Origin: Roseobacter litoralis Och 149
GTDB lineage: Bacteria; Pseudomonadota; Alphaproteobacteria; Rhodobacterales; Rhodobacteraceae
Assembly: GCF_000154785.2 (NCBI RefSeq)
Contig: NC_015730.1
Coordinates: 682,001-746,000, forward strand
Length of the DNA: 64,000 nucleotides
Reading direction: 5' to 3'
Shown: piece after piece, positions 9,016 to 17,114 of the stretch
Position numbering within the stretch: position 1 is the first letter of the stretch
Layout: each line of letters begins with the position of its first letter
The notes under the pieces: model-generated
What the model was told of the DNA's origin: nothing
The model's input: the letters and a program-made list of their open reading frames with translations, nothing else
The model's database searches: none
Program-made: the position numbers and the translations under genes

Positions 9016-9437
9016 TGCGGTGGCAGGCGGAGGTGTTATGCGCAGGCGTCACCCGCGGCGAGGTCTTGCGCATGGACGCGCCGTTGAGTTTCTGGGGCGG
9101 TGTTGATCCGGCTTCCTCCAAAGTGGTGCTGGCGGGCCACCCACAACGGGGCGCGCCGATCACAGGTAAGATCATCGTTCTGCCGCACCTGATCGGGTCA
9201 AGCAGCTCGTCAGCGGTGCTGCTTGAGCTGATTTACCGCAAACTCAACCCGCTTGCGCTGATCCTCGGGCAGCGCGACGCAATCCTGCCCATCGGCGTGG
9301 TTGTCGCCCGGCAGATGGGCTGGCGCGCACCTGCGGTTGTGCTCCTGCCAGACCCGCCTTTTGTGTCAGGTGATATGCTGTCCATTGCCGAAGATGGCTC
9401 GATTCTGACAACTGGTTCGCGGAATACGAGCCGCTGA
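9015..9437 (+). CDS. Aconitase X swivel (small) subunit, DUF126 family
   Basis: The 140-residue protein has the AcnX swivel-domain pattern: LSFWGGVDPASSKVVLAGHP followed by GKIIVLPHLIGSSSSSAVLLEL. The serine-rich loop is the conserved phosphate/substrate-binding feature of this domain. It would close over the Fe-S site of the large subunit encoded just upstream, as the separate small subunit of a two-chain AcnX. The ATG at 9015 shares a base with the upstream stop codon; TTG and GTG codons just before it are possible but less likely starts. The function follows from the pairing, not from independent residues. Confidence 0.85.
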   Translation: MRWQAEVLCAGVTRGEVLRMDAPLSFWGGVDPASSKVVLAGHPQRGAPITGKIIVLPHLIGSSSSSAVLLELIYRKLNPLALILGQRDAILPIGVVVARQMGWRAPAVVLLPDPPFVSGDMLSIAEDGSILTTGSRNTSR

Positions 9438-9473
9438 CCCACGACCAATGGCTTACCTGAGCGGTTCGGTTTT

Positions 9474-9487
9474 CTGATCTGGATCAA
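9474..9487. promoter_or_regulatory. FNR-type box upstream of hemA
   Basis: The 14-base palindrome CTGATCTGGATCAA matches the FNR consensus TTGATN4ATCAA at all but the first base. It ends about 60 bases before the hemA ATG. In Rhodobacter sphaeroides hemA is known to be controlled by FnrL, so this site fits oxygen-dependent control of tetrapyrrole synthesis. A possible AcnX read-through transcript would pass over it. Confidence 0.65.
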
Positions 9488-9547
9488 AGCGGGGCTGTTT
9501 GTGACAAGTGTATTTCTTGGAGGTGAAACGGGAGGGCATCAGACCAC

Positions 9548-10771
9548 ATGGATTATGGATCGTATTTCGCAAAGACGCTTTCAAGCCTGAAAGAAGAGGG
9601 TAACTACCGCGTATTCGCTGAACTTGAACGGAAACGGGGCGCTTTCCCACGGGCGCAGTCACATGGCGGCGAGACCGAGAAACCGGTGACGATCTGGTGT
9701 TCGAATGACTACCTTGGCATGGGGCAACACCCCGACGTGCTGCGCGCGATGCATGATGCGCTGGACCGCTGCGGTGCGGGTGCAGGTGGTACGCGTAACA
9801 TCTCAGGCACGACCCACGATCATGTGAAACTTGAAGCAGAGCTTGCGGATTTACACGGCAAGGAAAGCGCATTGCTTTTTACCTCCGGCTATGTGTCCAA
9901 CTGGGCCGCGCTGGGGACGCTGGCGGGCAGAATTCCTGACTGTCTTGTGCTGTCAGATGCGCTCAACCATGCGTCGATGATCGAAGGCATCCGCCATTCC
10001 AAAGCAGAACGTCAAATCTGGAAACACAATGATCTGGCCGACCTTGAGGCCAAACTGGCGCAACAACCGCTCGATCGGCCCAAGTTGATCGCATCCGAGA
10101 GCGTTTATTCCATGGATGGCGACATCGCACCCATTGCTGAAATCTGCGATCTGGCGGATAAATACAACGCCATGACATATCTGGATGAAGTCCACGCGGT
10201 TGGCCTTTACGGCGCGCGCGGCGGTGGCATTGCAGATCGCGAAGGACTGATGGACCGGCTGACTGTGATCCAGGGCACTCTGGGCAAAGCCTTTGGCGTC
10301 GTGGGCGGCTATATCGCTGCATCCGCTGATCTGTGCGATTTTGTGCGCAGTTTTTCCAGCGGGTTTATCTTTACCACAGCCCTGCCGCCCGCCGTGGCCG
10401 CGGGGGCAGCAGCCTCCGTCCGCCATCTCAAGACGTCGCAGACAGAACGCGACGCGCATCAAAACCGTGTGGCCGAAGTGCGCGCGCGGCTGGATGCCCT
10501 CGGCATTCCGCATGAGATGAACCCGAGCCATATCATTCCGGTGATGGTGGGCTGTCCGGTCAAATGCAAGTACATTTCCGATATTCTGATGCGGGATTTC
10601 GGCGTCTACATCCAGCCGATCAATTACCCGACGGTTCCGAAGGGGACGGAGCGTTTGCGCATCACCCCGTCCCCGGTCCACAGCGCCGCAGACATCGACC
10701 ATCTGGTGGCCGCATTGGGTGAACTGTGGACGCAATGCGAGTTGGCGCGTCTGCCCATGGCCGCACAGTGA
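9548..10771 (+). CDS. hemA: 5-aminolevulinate synthase
   Basis: The 407-residue protein is the alphaproteobacterial, glycine-dependent ALA synthase that condenses glycine with succinyl-CoA at the start of heme and bacteriochlorophyll synthesis. The N-terminus [20 protein letters not shown] is typical. Other marks are [16 protein letters not shown], the Gly-rich [13 protein letters not shown], the PLP-contact segment [12 protein letters not shown] and the PLP lysine in [14 protein letters not shown]. The length is that of the family. A GGAGGTG lies about 20 bases before the ATG and a second purine-rich stretch lies closer. An FNR-type box lies upstream. It is transcribed in the same direction as the AcnX genes but appears to have its own promoter. 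Confidence 0.97.
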   Translation: MDYGSYFAKTLSSLKEEGNYRVFAELERKRGAFPRAQSHGGETEKPVTIWCSNDYLGMGQHPDVLRAMHDALDRCGAGAGGTRNISGTTHDHVKLEAELADLHGKESALLFTSGYVSNWAALGTLAGRIPDCLVLSDALNHASMIEGIRHSKAERQIWKHNDLADLEAKLAQQPLDRPKLIASESVYSMDGDIAPIAEICDLADKYNAMTYLDEVHAVGLYGARGGGIADREGLMDRLTVIQGTLGKAFGVVGGYIAASADLCDFVRSFSSGFIFTTALPPAVAAGAAASVRHLKTSQTERDAHQNRVAEVRARLDALGIPHEMNPSHIIPVMVGCPVKCKYISDILMRDFGVYIQPINYPTVPKGTERLRITPSPVHSAADIDHLVAALGELWTQCELARLPMAAQ

Positions 10772-10826
10772 TCTGATGTCTTTGGGTGGCTTGTTGCGGG
10801 CGGCGTAAGCTGGCAAATTGCAGGCG

Positions 10827-11444
10827 ATGACGCCTGTGTTCTATTCCTTTCGCCGCTGCCCTTACGCGATGCGCGCACGTCTTGCGCTGGTATCTGCGCA
10901 GGTTCCCGTGTGCCTGCGCGAAGTCGTGCTGAAAGACAAGCCGCAGGCGTTTCTGAACGCCTCGCCCAGCGGCACAGTCCCCTGTCTGGTCACGGATCAG
11001 GGCGTGATCGACGAGAGCCTCGATATCATGATCTGGGCGTTGAAGCAGAACGACCCGGAGAGATTGTTGGACATGCCCGACACCGGCTGGCAATTGATCG
11101 AAACCTGCGATGGTCCATTCAAAGCGGCGCTTGATCGCACGAAATATGCCACACGATACCCGGAGTCCGACCAAGGGGTGGCGCGCGCACAGGCGGCTGA
11201 GTTTTTATATGCGCTTGAGGCGCAGCTTTCAGAGTCTTTGTTTGGCAAGGCAACGTTGGCCGATCTGGCGATTTTACCCTTTGTGCGGCAATTCGCATTC
11301 ATTGATAAACCGTGGTTTGATGCGCAGGACTGGCCACGGCTCCAGCACTGGCTGGCGCAGTTTCTCGCAAGTGACGCCTTTTCGGCGATCATGCCGAAAT
11401 ACCCGCAATGGCAACCGGGCCATGACGCTGTTGGTTTTCCATAG
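10827..11444 (+). CDS. Glutathione S-transferase family protein
   Basis: About 205 residues. The N-terminal thioredoxin-like domain begins FYSFRRCPYAMRARLAL, in which CPYA is the thiol motif, and continues to the cis-Pro/phosphate region GTVPCLV and then DESLDIMIWAL. The C-terminal half is helical as in GSTs. This resembles omega-type or glutaredoxin-like GSTs that use a catalytic Cys for thiol transfer or dehalogenation. Its substrate cannot be read from sequence. The ATG at 10827 is preferred; a TTG at 10818 is also in frame. A hairpin terminator follows at 11519, so it ends its own transcript before glucokinase. Confidence 0.82.
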   Translation: MTPVFYSFRRCPYAMRARLALVSAQVPVCLREVVLKDKPQAFLNASPSGTVPCLVTDQGVIDESLDIMIWALKQNDPERLLDMPDTGWQLIETCDGPFKAALDRTKYATRYPESDQGVARAQAAEFLYALEAQLSESLFGKATLADLAILPFVRQFAFIDKPWFDAQDWPRLQHWLAQFLASDAFSAIMPKYPQWQPGHDAVGFP

Positions 11445-11518
11445 CGCACTTCTGAACGCGCGCAAGCCGCGTTGACCTGCGTGTTAGCGCTCACTAGAAG
11501 GCCAGTACGGTCTTGATT

Positions 11519-11540
11519 GCCGGTCAACCCGGCCTTTTTT
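11519..11540 (+). terminator. Rho-independent terminator after the GST gene
   Basis: A GCCGG/CCGGC stem with a 5-base loop is followed by C and six T residues. It lies 75 bases past the GST stop and just before the glucokinase start. This placement also argues against the upstream TTG at 11517 as the start of glucokinase. Confidence 0.7.
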
Positions 11541-11552
11541 GGATTACCATCT

Positions 11553-12527
11553 ATGCCTCACCCTTCGCAAAAGTATTCCTTGGTTGCAGATATTGGCGGT
11601 ACGAACACGCGCGTGGCTTTATGCGATGGTGTAGACGTGCTCAACCCCACGATCCGGCGCTATCGCAATGCGGAAAATGACGGGTTCACCTCCGTTCTGG
11701 CGCAGTATCTTGCCGCCGAGGGGAATGTGCGGCCAAAGGCTGTCTGTGTTGCGATCGCAGGGCCCGTCAATGGCGGCAAGGGGCGGCTGACCAATCTTGA
11801 CTGGGACATGGACGCCGAAGAAATAGCCAAGGCGACAGGGGCCGCACATGTGGCCTTGCTCAATGACTTGCAGGCGCAGGGATATGCGCTTGATCAACTG
11901 GCATCCGATGATCTTGCCTGCGTGCGCCAAGGGTCTGCAACGGCCAAAGGCAACGCGCGTCTTGTCGTAAACCTTGGGACGGGGTTCAATGCCTCCCCGG
12001 TTTTCATGACGCAGGCCGGTGCCTATGTGGCCACGTCTGAAAGCGGCCATGCCAACATGCCGATCCGAACGGATCAGGACCTGCGGCTCTGTGCGTTCAT
12101 CGAGGAACATCACGGGTTTGCCGCGATTGATGACATCCTGTCGGGCCGCGGGCTGGAGCGTGTCTTTGCCTTCGTGGCGCATGAGGCTGGCGAAAGTCGC
12201 GTGTTGAACTCGGCAGCCATCATGTCCGCGTGTGTGGATGACAGCGATGACCTTGCGGTCGAAACTGTGCAGTATTTCGTGCGCCTGACGGCGATGGTCA
12301 TTGCCAATCTTGCGTTGGTGCAACTGCCCTTCGGTGGCATTTATCTGGTGGGCGGGCTGTCCGGCGCAATCGCGCCGTTCATGAAGGACGCGAATTTCGA
12401 AGCGGCGTTTCTGGACAAAGGCCGCTTTGCAGATTTCATGACAGATTTCGGTATTTATGTCGTGCAAGACGATTATGCCGCGCTGAAAGGCAATGCGGCC
12501 TATTTGAACGGTGTTTTGCAGGGCTAA
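11553..12527 (+). CDS. glk: Glucokinase (Glk family)
   Basis: About 324 residues and of normal Glk length. The ATP phosphate-binding motif VADIGGTNTRVAL is near the N-terminus, the catalytic Asp is in LNDLQAQGYAL, NLGTGFNASPVF is the second phosphate loop, and ESGHANMP and EEHHGF follow the Glk pattern. It phosphorylates glucose to glucose 6-phosphate in the cytoplasm. The start at 11553 lies after the terminator of the preceding gene; the longer reading from 11517 would run through that hairpin. It converges on pcaG with only three bases between stops, and no shared terminator is visible. Confidence 0.88.
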   Translation: MPHPSQKYSLVADIGGTNTRVALCDGVDVLNPTIRRYRNAENDGFTSVLAQYLAAEGNVRPKAVCVAIAGPVNGGKGRLTNLDWDMDAEEIAKATGAAHVALLNDLQAQGYALDQLASDDLACVRQGSATAKGNARLVVNLGTGFNASPVFMTQAGAYVATSESGHANMPIRTDQDLRLCAFIEEHHGFAAIDDILSGRGLERVFAFVAHEAGESRVLNSAAIMSACVDDSDDLAVETVQYFVRLTAMVIANLALVQLPFGGIYLVGGLSGAIAPFMKDANFEAAFLDKGRFADFMTDFGIYVVQDDYAALKGNAAYLNGVLQG

Positions 12528-12530
12528 ACG

Positions 12531-13124
12531 TCAGAAACCAAAGAAAACAGTTTCCCGCGCGCCCTGCAGGTGAATGTCAAAGTGATAGCTGTCTCCCTCG
12601 CGCCGGGCGATCAGGGTGTCGCGCCGGTCTTGCGGTACATATCCTGACAGCACGGGGTCAATGTCGTGCGCTTGGCTGTCCTGCGGGAAATACATCCGTG
12701 TGTTCAGCCCGATGTTGATCCCCCGTGCAACAATCCAGAGGGTGAGGTGAGGGGCCATCACCCTGCCGCCCTGTGCCGCAACGCATCCCGGTTTGATGGT
12801 TTCAAACGAAAATACACCTGTATCAAAGTCCGTCGCCACGCGCCCCCACCCGGTGAACCCATCGTTTCCTGCCAAGCCGCCCTCGGCATCCGCCTGCCAG
12901 ACCTCAATGATTGCATCTTTTATAGCTTCGCCCGCGCCGTCAAAAATGGAACCTTGCACCTCGATACGCTCACCTTGCGTATCTGGCCCTGCAAGGGCGC
13001 GGCCCACTTCTTGTGGATAAATACTCAGTCCCGCCATGACGGGCATGAGACCGATGTGGACATAGGGGCCAGCGGTTTGCGACGCGGTTTCCTGTCTTGG
13101 GGTATCAGGCAGGGTCACGGTCAA
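12531..13124 (-). CDS. pcaG: Protocatechuate 3,4-dioxygenase alpha subunit
   Basis: This 197-residue protein is the alpha chain of the intradiol ring-cleavage dioxygenase: TASQTAGPYVHIGLMP at the N-terminus, DAIIEVWQADAEG, then FSFETIKPGCVAAQGG, APHLTLWIVARGIN and LNTRMYFPQD. The alpha chain lacks the iron ligands, which lie in PcaH, but forms part of the active site. Together they open protocatechuate to 3-carboxy-cis,cis-muconate in the beta-ketoadipate pathway. It overlaps pcaH by 4 bases and is last in the pcaC-H-G operon. No pcaB, pcaD or pcaQ is seen nearby. Confidence 0.93.
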   Translation of the reverse strand: MTVTLPDTPRQETASQTAGPYVHIGLMPVMAGLSIYPQEVGRALAGPDTQGERIEVQGSIFDGAGEAIKDAIIEVWQADAEGGLAGNDGFTGWGRVATDFDTGVFSFETIKPGCVAAQGGRVMAPHLTLWIVARGINIGLNTRMYFPQDSQAHDIDPVLSGYVPQDRRDTLIARREGDSYHFDIHLQGARETVFFGF

Positions 13125-13843
13125 TTCCCCTCGGGCCGGTTCTCAAAGGGGGTGGAACGTGCCCCGCGCAGGACGATGTCAAAGCGATAGGCGATACTGT
13201 CAAACGGTTCGCTCCTCTCCATGTCCAGCGGGGCAACCAACAGCTCTTTGGCGCGCTGGTCGGGAACCGCCTGATAGATCGGGCAAAGCTTCAGCAGCGG
13301 GTCGCCTTCAAAATACATCTGTGTTATCAGGCGTTGTGCAAATGCGGTGCCAAAGACCGAGAAATGGATATGCGCAGGGCGCCAGCTATTGGGACCGTTT
13401 GGCCAAGGGTAGGCGCCCGGTTTGATCGTGTGAAACCGAAAGGCACCGTCCTGATCGGTGAGGGCTCTGCCACAACCGCCAAAATTCGGATCCAGCGGTG
13501 CGAAATAGCTGTCGTTCGCATGACGATAGCGCCCGCTGGCATTGGCCTGCCAGATTTCGACCAGCGTATGAGGGACGGGTCGCGCCTGTTCATCCAGAAC
13601 GCGCCCATGCACGATGATCCGCTCGCCGATCGGGAGGCCTGTGGTTTTGTGGTTTTGCAGCAGATCACTGTCGCTCACAGCGATCTGCGCCGGGACGAAT
13701 GTGGGGCCCGTCAGCTCGCTTATGGTCGGGTCCATCGCGATGAGAGGTTGCGCAGGCGCGCGCAACCGGCTGGTTTTATAGGCCGGTGCAAGGGCGGGCG
13801 GATGTACCTGCCAGTTTCTGGGGGACAGCGCGCGTTTGCTCAT
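13121..13843 (-). CDS. pcaH: Protocatechuate 3,4-dioxygenase beta subunit
   Basis: The 240-residue beta chain carries the non-heme Fe(III) ligands: a Tyr in NASGRYRHANDSY, a Tyr in TIKPGAYPWPNG, and two His in WRPAHIHFSVFG. The family segment ERIIVHGRVLDEQARPVPHT is intact. It performs intradiol cleavage of protocatechuate together with PcaG. It overlaps both neighbours by 4 bases (pcaC upstream, pcaG downstream), which indicates translational coupling in one operon. Confidence 0.95.
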   Translation of the reverse strand: MSKRALSPRNWQVHPPALAPAYKTSRLRAPAQPLIAMDPTISELTGPTFVPAQIAVSDSDLLQNHKTTGLPIGERIIVHGRVLDEQARPVPHTLVEIWQANASGRYRHANDSYFAPLDPNFGGCGRALTDQDGAFRFHTIKPGAYPWPNGPNSWRPAHIHFSVFGTAFAQRLITQMYFEGDPLLKLCPIYQAVPDQRAKELLVAPLDMERSEPFDSIAYRFDIVLRGARSTPFENRPEGN

Positions 13844-14223
13844 TCACCTGCATCTTCCATTTCCGCATAGGTCTGCTTGGCCAGTTTGATCGCATGGTTT
13901 GCTGCGGGCACCCCGGCATAGATCGCCACATGCTGAAAGGCTTCCATCACATCCTGCGGGCTGGCACCTGTACGCGCGGTGGCCCTTATATGCATCGGGA
14001 TTTCATCAAAATTTCTGGTGGCGGCAAGCAAGGCAAGCGTCAGCATGGAGCGTTCGCGCAGGCTGATACCGTCGCTGGCCCAAACCGTGCCCCATGCCGC
14101 TTCGGTGATCAGTGTCTGAAACGGCGTCTCAATCGGGTGCCGCTCGGCCTCTGTCTTGTCGACATGCGCGTCTCCGAGAACGGCGCGCCTTATGGACATG
14201 CCATCTTCAAACCGGTCGCTCAT
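13840..14223 (-). CDS. pcaC: 4-carboxymuconolactone decarboxylase
   Basis: A 127-residue protein of the CMD/AhpD fold with the family segments WGTVWASDGISLRERSMLTL and IPMHIRATARTGASPQDVME. It converts 4-carboxymuconolactone to beta-ketoadipate enol-lactone, two steps after PcaGH. It is the first gene of the operon, so the genes for steps one and three are together while the pcaB cycloisomerase is not visible in the window. AhpD-like peroxidase activity is ruled out by the absence of the redox Cys pair. Confidence 0.9.
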   Translation of the reverse strand: MSDRFEDGMSIRRAVLGDAHVDKTEAERHPIETPFQTLITEAAWGTVWASDGISLRERSMLTLALLAATRNFDEIPMHIRATARTGASPQDVMEAFQHVAIYAGVPAANHAIKLAKQTYAEMEDAGE

Positions 14224-14313
14224 TGGTGCCTCCGTCGTCTGTTTGCCACATGCAGGGTGTCAAATATTGGGCCCTTTGAATAGAGGCCTTTATGCCCTGT
14301 TGCCGCCCCAAGT

Positions 14314-14344
14314 AAAAACGGCGACCCGTGGGGCCGCCGTTTTG
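14314..14344 (-). terminator. Terminator after the TRAP operon
   Basis: A strong stem (AAAACGGCG pairing with CGCCGTTTT, plus an inner CCC/GGG) is flanked by A and T runs, so it could act in both directions. It lies 10 bases past the dctM stop on the minus strand and about 90 bases upstream of pcaC. It separates the TRAP and pca transcripts. Confidence 0.8.
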
Positions 14345-14353
14345 TCTAAACCG

Positions 14354-15709
14354 TTATCCGTAAACCAGATTGGGTAGCCAAGTGATCACCTGCGGAAAGA
14401 ACATGCAGATCACGAGGGCCACGATTTGCAGCGCAAGGAAGGGCAGTGCTGCCTTGAAGATATCCGTCATCGGGATTTCGGGCGGTGCCACGCCGCGCAG
14501 GTAGAACAGCGCATAGCCAAAGGGCGGCGACAGGAACGACATCTGCATGTTGACCAGATAAAGCACCCCAAACCACAGCACCAGATCGTTCGGATCGGTC
14601 ATGCCAAAAGGCTCCGGCCCCATGGCCTTGATGATCGGCACAAAGATCGGCACGCACAAAAGCAGGATGCCGACCCAGTCAAGGAACATGCCCAGAACGA
14701 CCAGCACGATCATCATGATGATCAGGATGCCCCATGGCCCAAAACCGGTGGCGGCAAGGCTGTCCTGCACGAATTGCTGGCCACCTTCGAGCACGTAAAG
14801 ACCAACGAAAATGGTCGCACCAAACATGATCCAGATGACCATTGCGCTGGCTTTCAGCGTGGTCAGGCAGGCCTCGCGGACCGTTGGCCACGTCAGCTTG
14901 CGGTGGATGGCCGCGACGATGAACGCGCCAAACGTCCCGATGCCTGCCGCCTCAACCGGGGTGGCGACGCCGGAAAAGATCACACCCAGAACCACGGCGA
15001 TCAAGGCAATTGGCGCGGACATTTTCCCGATCAGACGGATCTTTTCCTGCGTTGATATCCGCTCTTCGATGGGAATGGGCGGGCCAAGGGTTGGATTGAT
15101 CGCGCTGCGCAGCAGAACATACAGAATGTACATGCCCGACAGCATCAGACCGGGAATGACGGCCCCGATAAACAATTCCCCAACGGATTGTTCCGCCACA
15201 ACCGCATAGATGATCGCGAGGATGGAGGGCGGGATCAGGATGCCCAGCGTACCCCCGGCCATGATCGAACCCATGGCAATCTTGGGGTCATAGCCGCGTT
15301 TCAACATCGCGGGCAGGGCGATGATGCCCATGGTCACCACGGCGGCACCGATCACGCCGACCATCGCAGCAAGCACAGTAGAGGCGATGATCGTTGCTGC
15401 GGCCAAACCCCCGCGCACCCCGCCCAGCACCTTATAGATCACATCGAACATATCGTTGATGATCCCCGCCCGCTCAAGCATGGCGGCCATAAAGATAAAC
15501 AGCGGAATGGCCGATAACTGGTAGTTCGTCATCAGCGGAAAGATGCGGCTTGGCACGATGTTGAGCGATTGTGCGTCCCCAAGGATAAAGAGGAAGACAC
15601 AGGCCAGACCACCGGTCACAAAGGCCAACGGCAAGCCTGCCATCAAAAGTGCCAACAGGCTGCCGAACATGATGAGCGTTAGAAGCTCAATTCCGATTTC
15701 AATGCCCAT
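14354..15709 (-). CDS. TRAP transporter large permease (DctM)
   Basis: The 451-residue protein is a DctM-family membrane subunit with about twelve hydrophobic segments. It carries the family signatures YQLSAIPLFIFMAAMLERAG and GGTLGILIPPSILAIIYAV. It forms the substrate channel that imports a carboxylate with Na+ or H+, fed by the periplasmic binding protein encoded upstream. The neighbouring DctP-type protein resembles TakP, so 2-oxo acids are a plausible substrate. It follows the DctQ-like gene by 3 bases, and a terminator follows its stop. Confidence 0.93.
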   Translation of the reverse strand: MGIEIGIELLTLIMFGSLLALLMAGLPLAFVTGGLACVFLFILGDAQSLNIVPSRIFPLMTNYQLSAIPLFIFMAAMLERAGIINDMFDVIYKVLGGVRGGLAAATIIASTVLAAMVGVIGAAVVTMGIIALPAMLKRGYDPKIAMGSIMAGGTLGILIPPSILAIIYAVVAEQSVGELFIGAVIPGLMLSGMYILYVLLRSAINPTLGPPIPIEERISTQEKIRLIGKMSAPIALIAVVLGVIFSGVATPVEAAGIGTFGAFIVAAIHRKLTWPTVREACLTTLKASAMVIWIMFGATIFVGLYVLEGGQQFVQDSLAATGFGPWGILIIMMIVLVVLGMFLDWVGILLLCVPIFVPIIKAMGPEPFGMTDPNDLVLWFGVLYLVNMQMSFLSPPFGYALFYLRGVAPPEIPMTDIFKAALPFLALQIVALVICMFFPQVITWLPNLVYG

Positions 15710-15712
15710 TTT

Positions 15713-17023
15713 TTATGCCCCTCTTGCGACTGCGCGCACGTCTTTTGCCAGCTTTGAGACGCCTTGCAGCACCAATAGCAGGCCGCCAATCACCATGACC
15801 CATTTCATTGGCCAAAGCGGGACTTCCCATTCGTTAAAGCTGATCTCGCCCCAGCGGATCGCAGGGTCTGTGAACTGCGCCATATTGAAGGTGGCCAGCA
15901 TTTCGGTGGTCGGAATTTCACCGCGCGCCCATGAGGACAGCACCCCGTTACCGGAGGGGACGGCGATTGCATCCATCGCAAAGATGTAGCTGGTCACCAG
16001 CAGCGTCCCGGCGAAAATAAAGAAAAAGACCGACGTCAACAGATCGACCCACGCCTTGGATTTCTTTTTCAACGGCGCGTAAAAGATGTCGACCCGTACG
16101 TGGGTCTCGGTCAGCATCGCATAAGACCCTGCAATCAGATATTGCATGCCGAACATCAGATACATCGCCTCATGCGCCCAGTTGGTGGGCGAATTAAAGA
16201 CGTAGCGCGCGATCACCTCGTAGTAATAGACAAAGACCGCGATCACCGCCCAATACGAGACAAACTCACCACAAAAGAGCGAGAGACGGTCGATCCAGTT
16301 CTTGCCCCATTCGCGGTCGTCTTTTGGGCCTTCTTCTATTGCGGCATTTGCCAGCGCTCGTTCGAGCTCCGTCATCTCTTCGGGCTCAATCGCGGCATTT
16401 GCGCGTCTGACCATCCCGGGCAACATCAGCGCGTCGATCACCAGAAAAGCCAGAATGGTGTAGAGCGCGTATTTGGCAGCATTCGTCCAGAAAAGCCGCG
16501 CCTGCGTCGCAATTTCCAGTCGGTCTCCAACGGCATCGAGGGCCTGTTGTGCCTCTTCAATGCGCTCGGAACTCGTCTCGACACCGCCAGTCGCGCGGTC
16601 CAGCCTGCGTTGCGCGGATTTCTCGGCGAATGACCCTTCCTCCGCCTCCGACAACGCGGTGGTAAATGTGATGACATCCTCGCGGGCCTTTTCCAGCCTT
16701 GGCGTTTCGCGGTCTATCATCCGCTCGGCACTGCGCACCTCATTTGTAACATTTGACAGGGCGTTGCGTGCCGTCTGTTCCTGCCCATTTGAATAGAGAA
16801 TGAACAAAAAGACTGGCAAATACAGAAAGCCGAGCATGCTTTTGAGGTAAAAGCGGTGCAGCCCGATGATGCCACCCGTCACAAGGATCATATATCCAAG
16901 TGCGGAGGAATATTCACGATCAGCGGGCTGGGGGCGACGGGCCAATGCCATGGCAATAAGTGGAAAGGCGATCAGGCCAACCAGATAGAGCCAGTGTGGC
17001 AGCGTAAAGCTTAGACTGGGCAT
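15713..17023 (-). CDS. TRAP small permease (DctQ) with N-terminal TM2 and coiled-coil extension
   Basis: At 436 residues this is about twice the usual DctQ length. The C-terminal half (about 250-425) is DctQ-like: four hydrophobic helices, with VIARYVFNSPTNWAHEAMYL and the ETHVRVDIFY motif. The N-terminal part has hydrophobic helices and the TM2-domain-like GGIIGLHRFYLKSMLGFLYL near 50-70. A charged helical stretch (about 85-165, SAERMIDRETPRLEKARED and similar) is predicted to be coiled coil. A further membrane helix follows near 175-195. The fusion may anchor extra partners to the TRAP complex; that is inference. It lies between the dctP-type and dctM genes. Confidence 0.85.
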   Translation of the reverse strand: MPSLSFTLPHWLYLVGLIAFPLIAMALARRPQPADREYSSALGYMILVTGGIIGLHRFYLKSMLGFLYLPVFLFILYSNGQEQTARNALSNVTNEVRSAERMIDRETPRLEKAREDVITFTTALSEAEEGSFAEKSAQRRLDRATGGVETSSERIEEAQQALDAVGDRLEIATQARLFWTNAAKYALYTILAFLVIDALMLPGMVRRANAAIEPEEMTELERALANAAIEEGPKDDREWGKNWIDRLSLFCGEFVSYWAVIAVFVYYYEVIARYVFNSPTNWAHEAMYLMFGMQYLIAGSYAMLTETHVRVDIFYAPLKKKSKAWVDLLTSVFFFIFAGTLLVTSYIFAMDAIAVPSGNGVLSSWARGEIPTTEMLATFNMAQFTDPAIRWGEISFNEWEVPLWPMKWVMVIGGLLLVLQGVSKLAKDVRAVARGA

Positions 17024-17114
17024 GTCTTTGTCCTGTTGAGAAAGGGATGTCTCGCACGGACAGCCCGACAGAACGCCGGGCCGTCACATTGATTTGGTCA
17101 GTACCTGACCCCGA

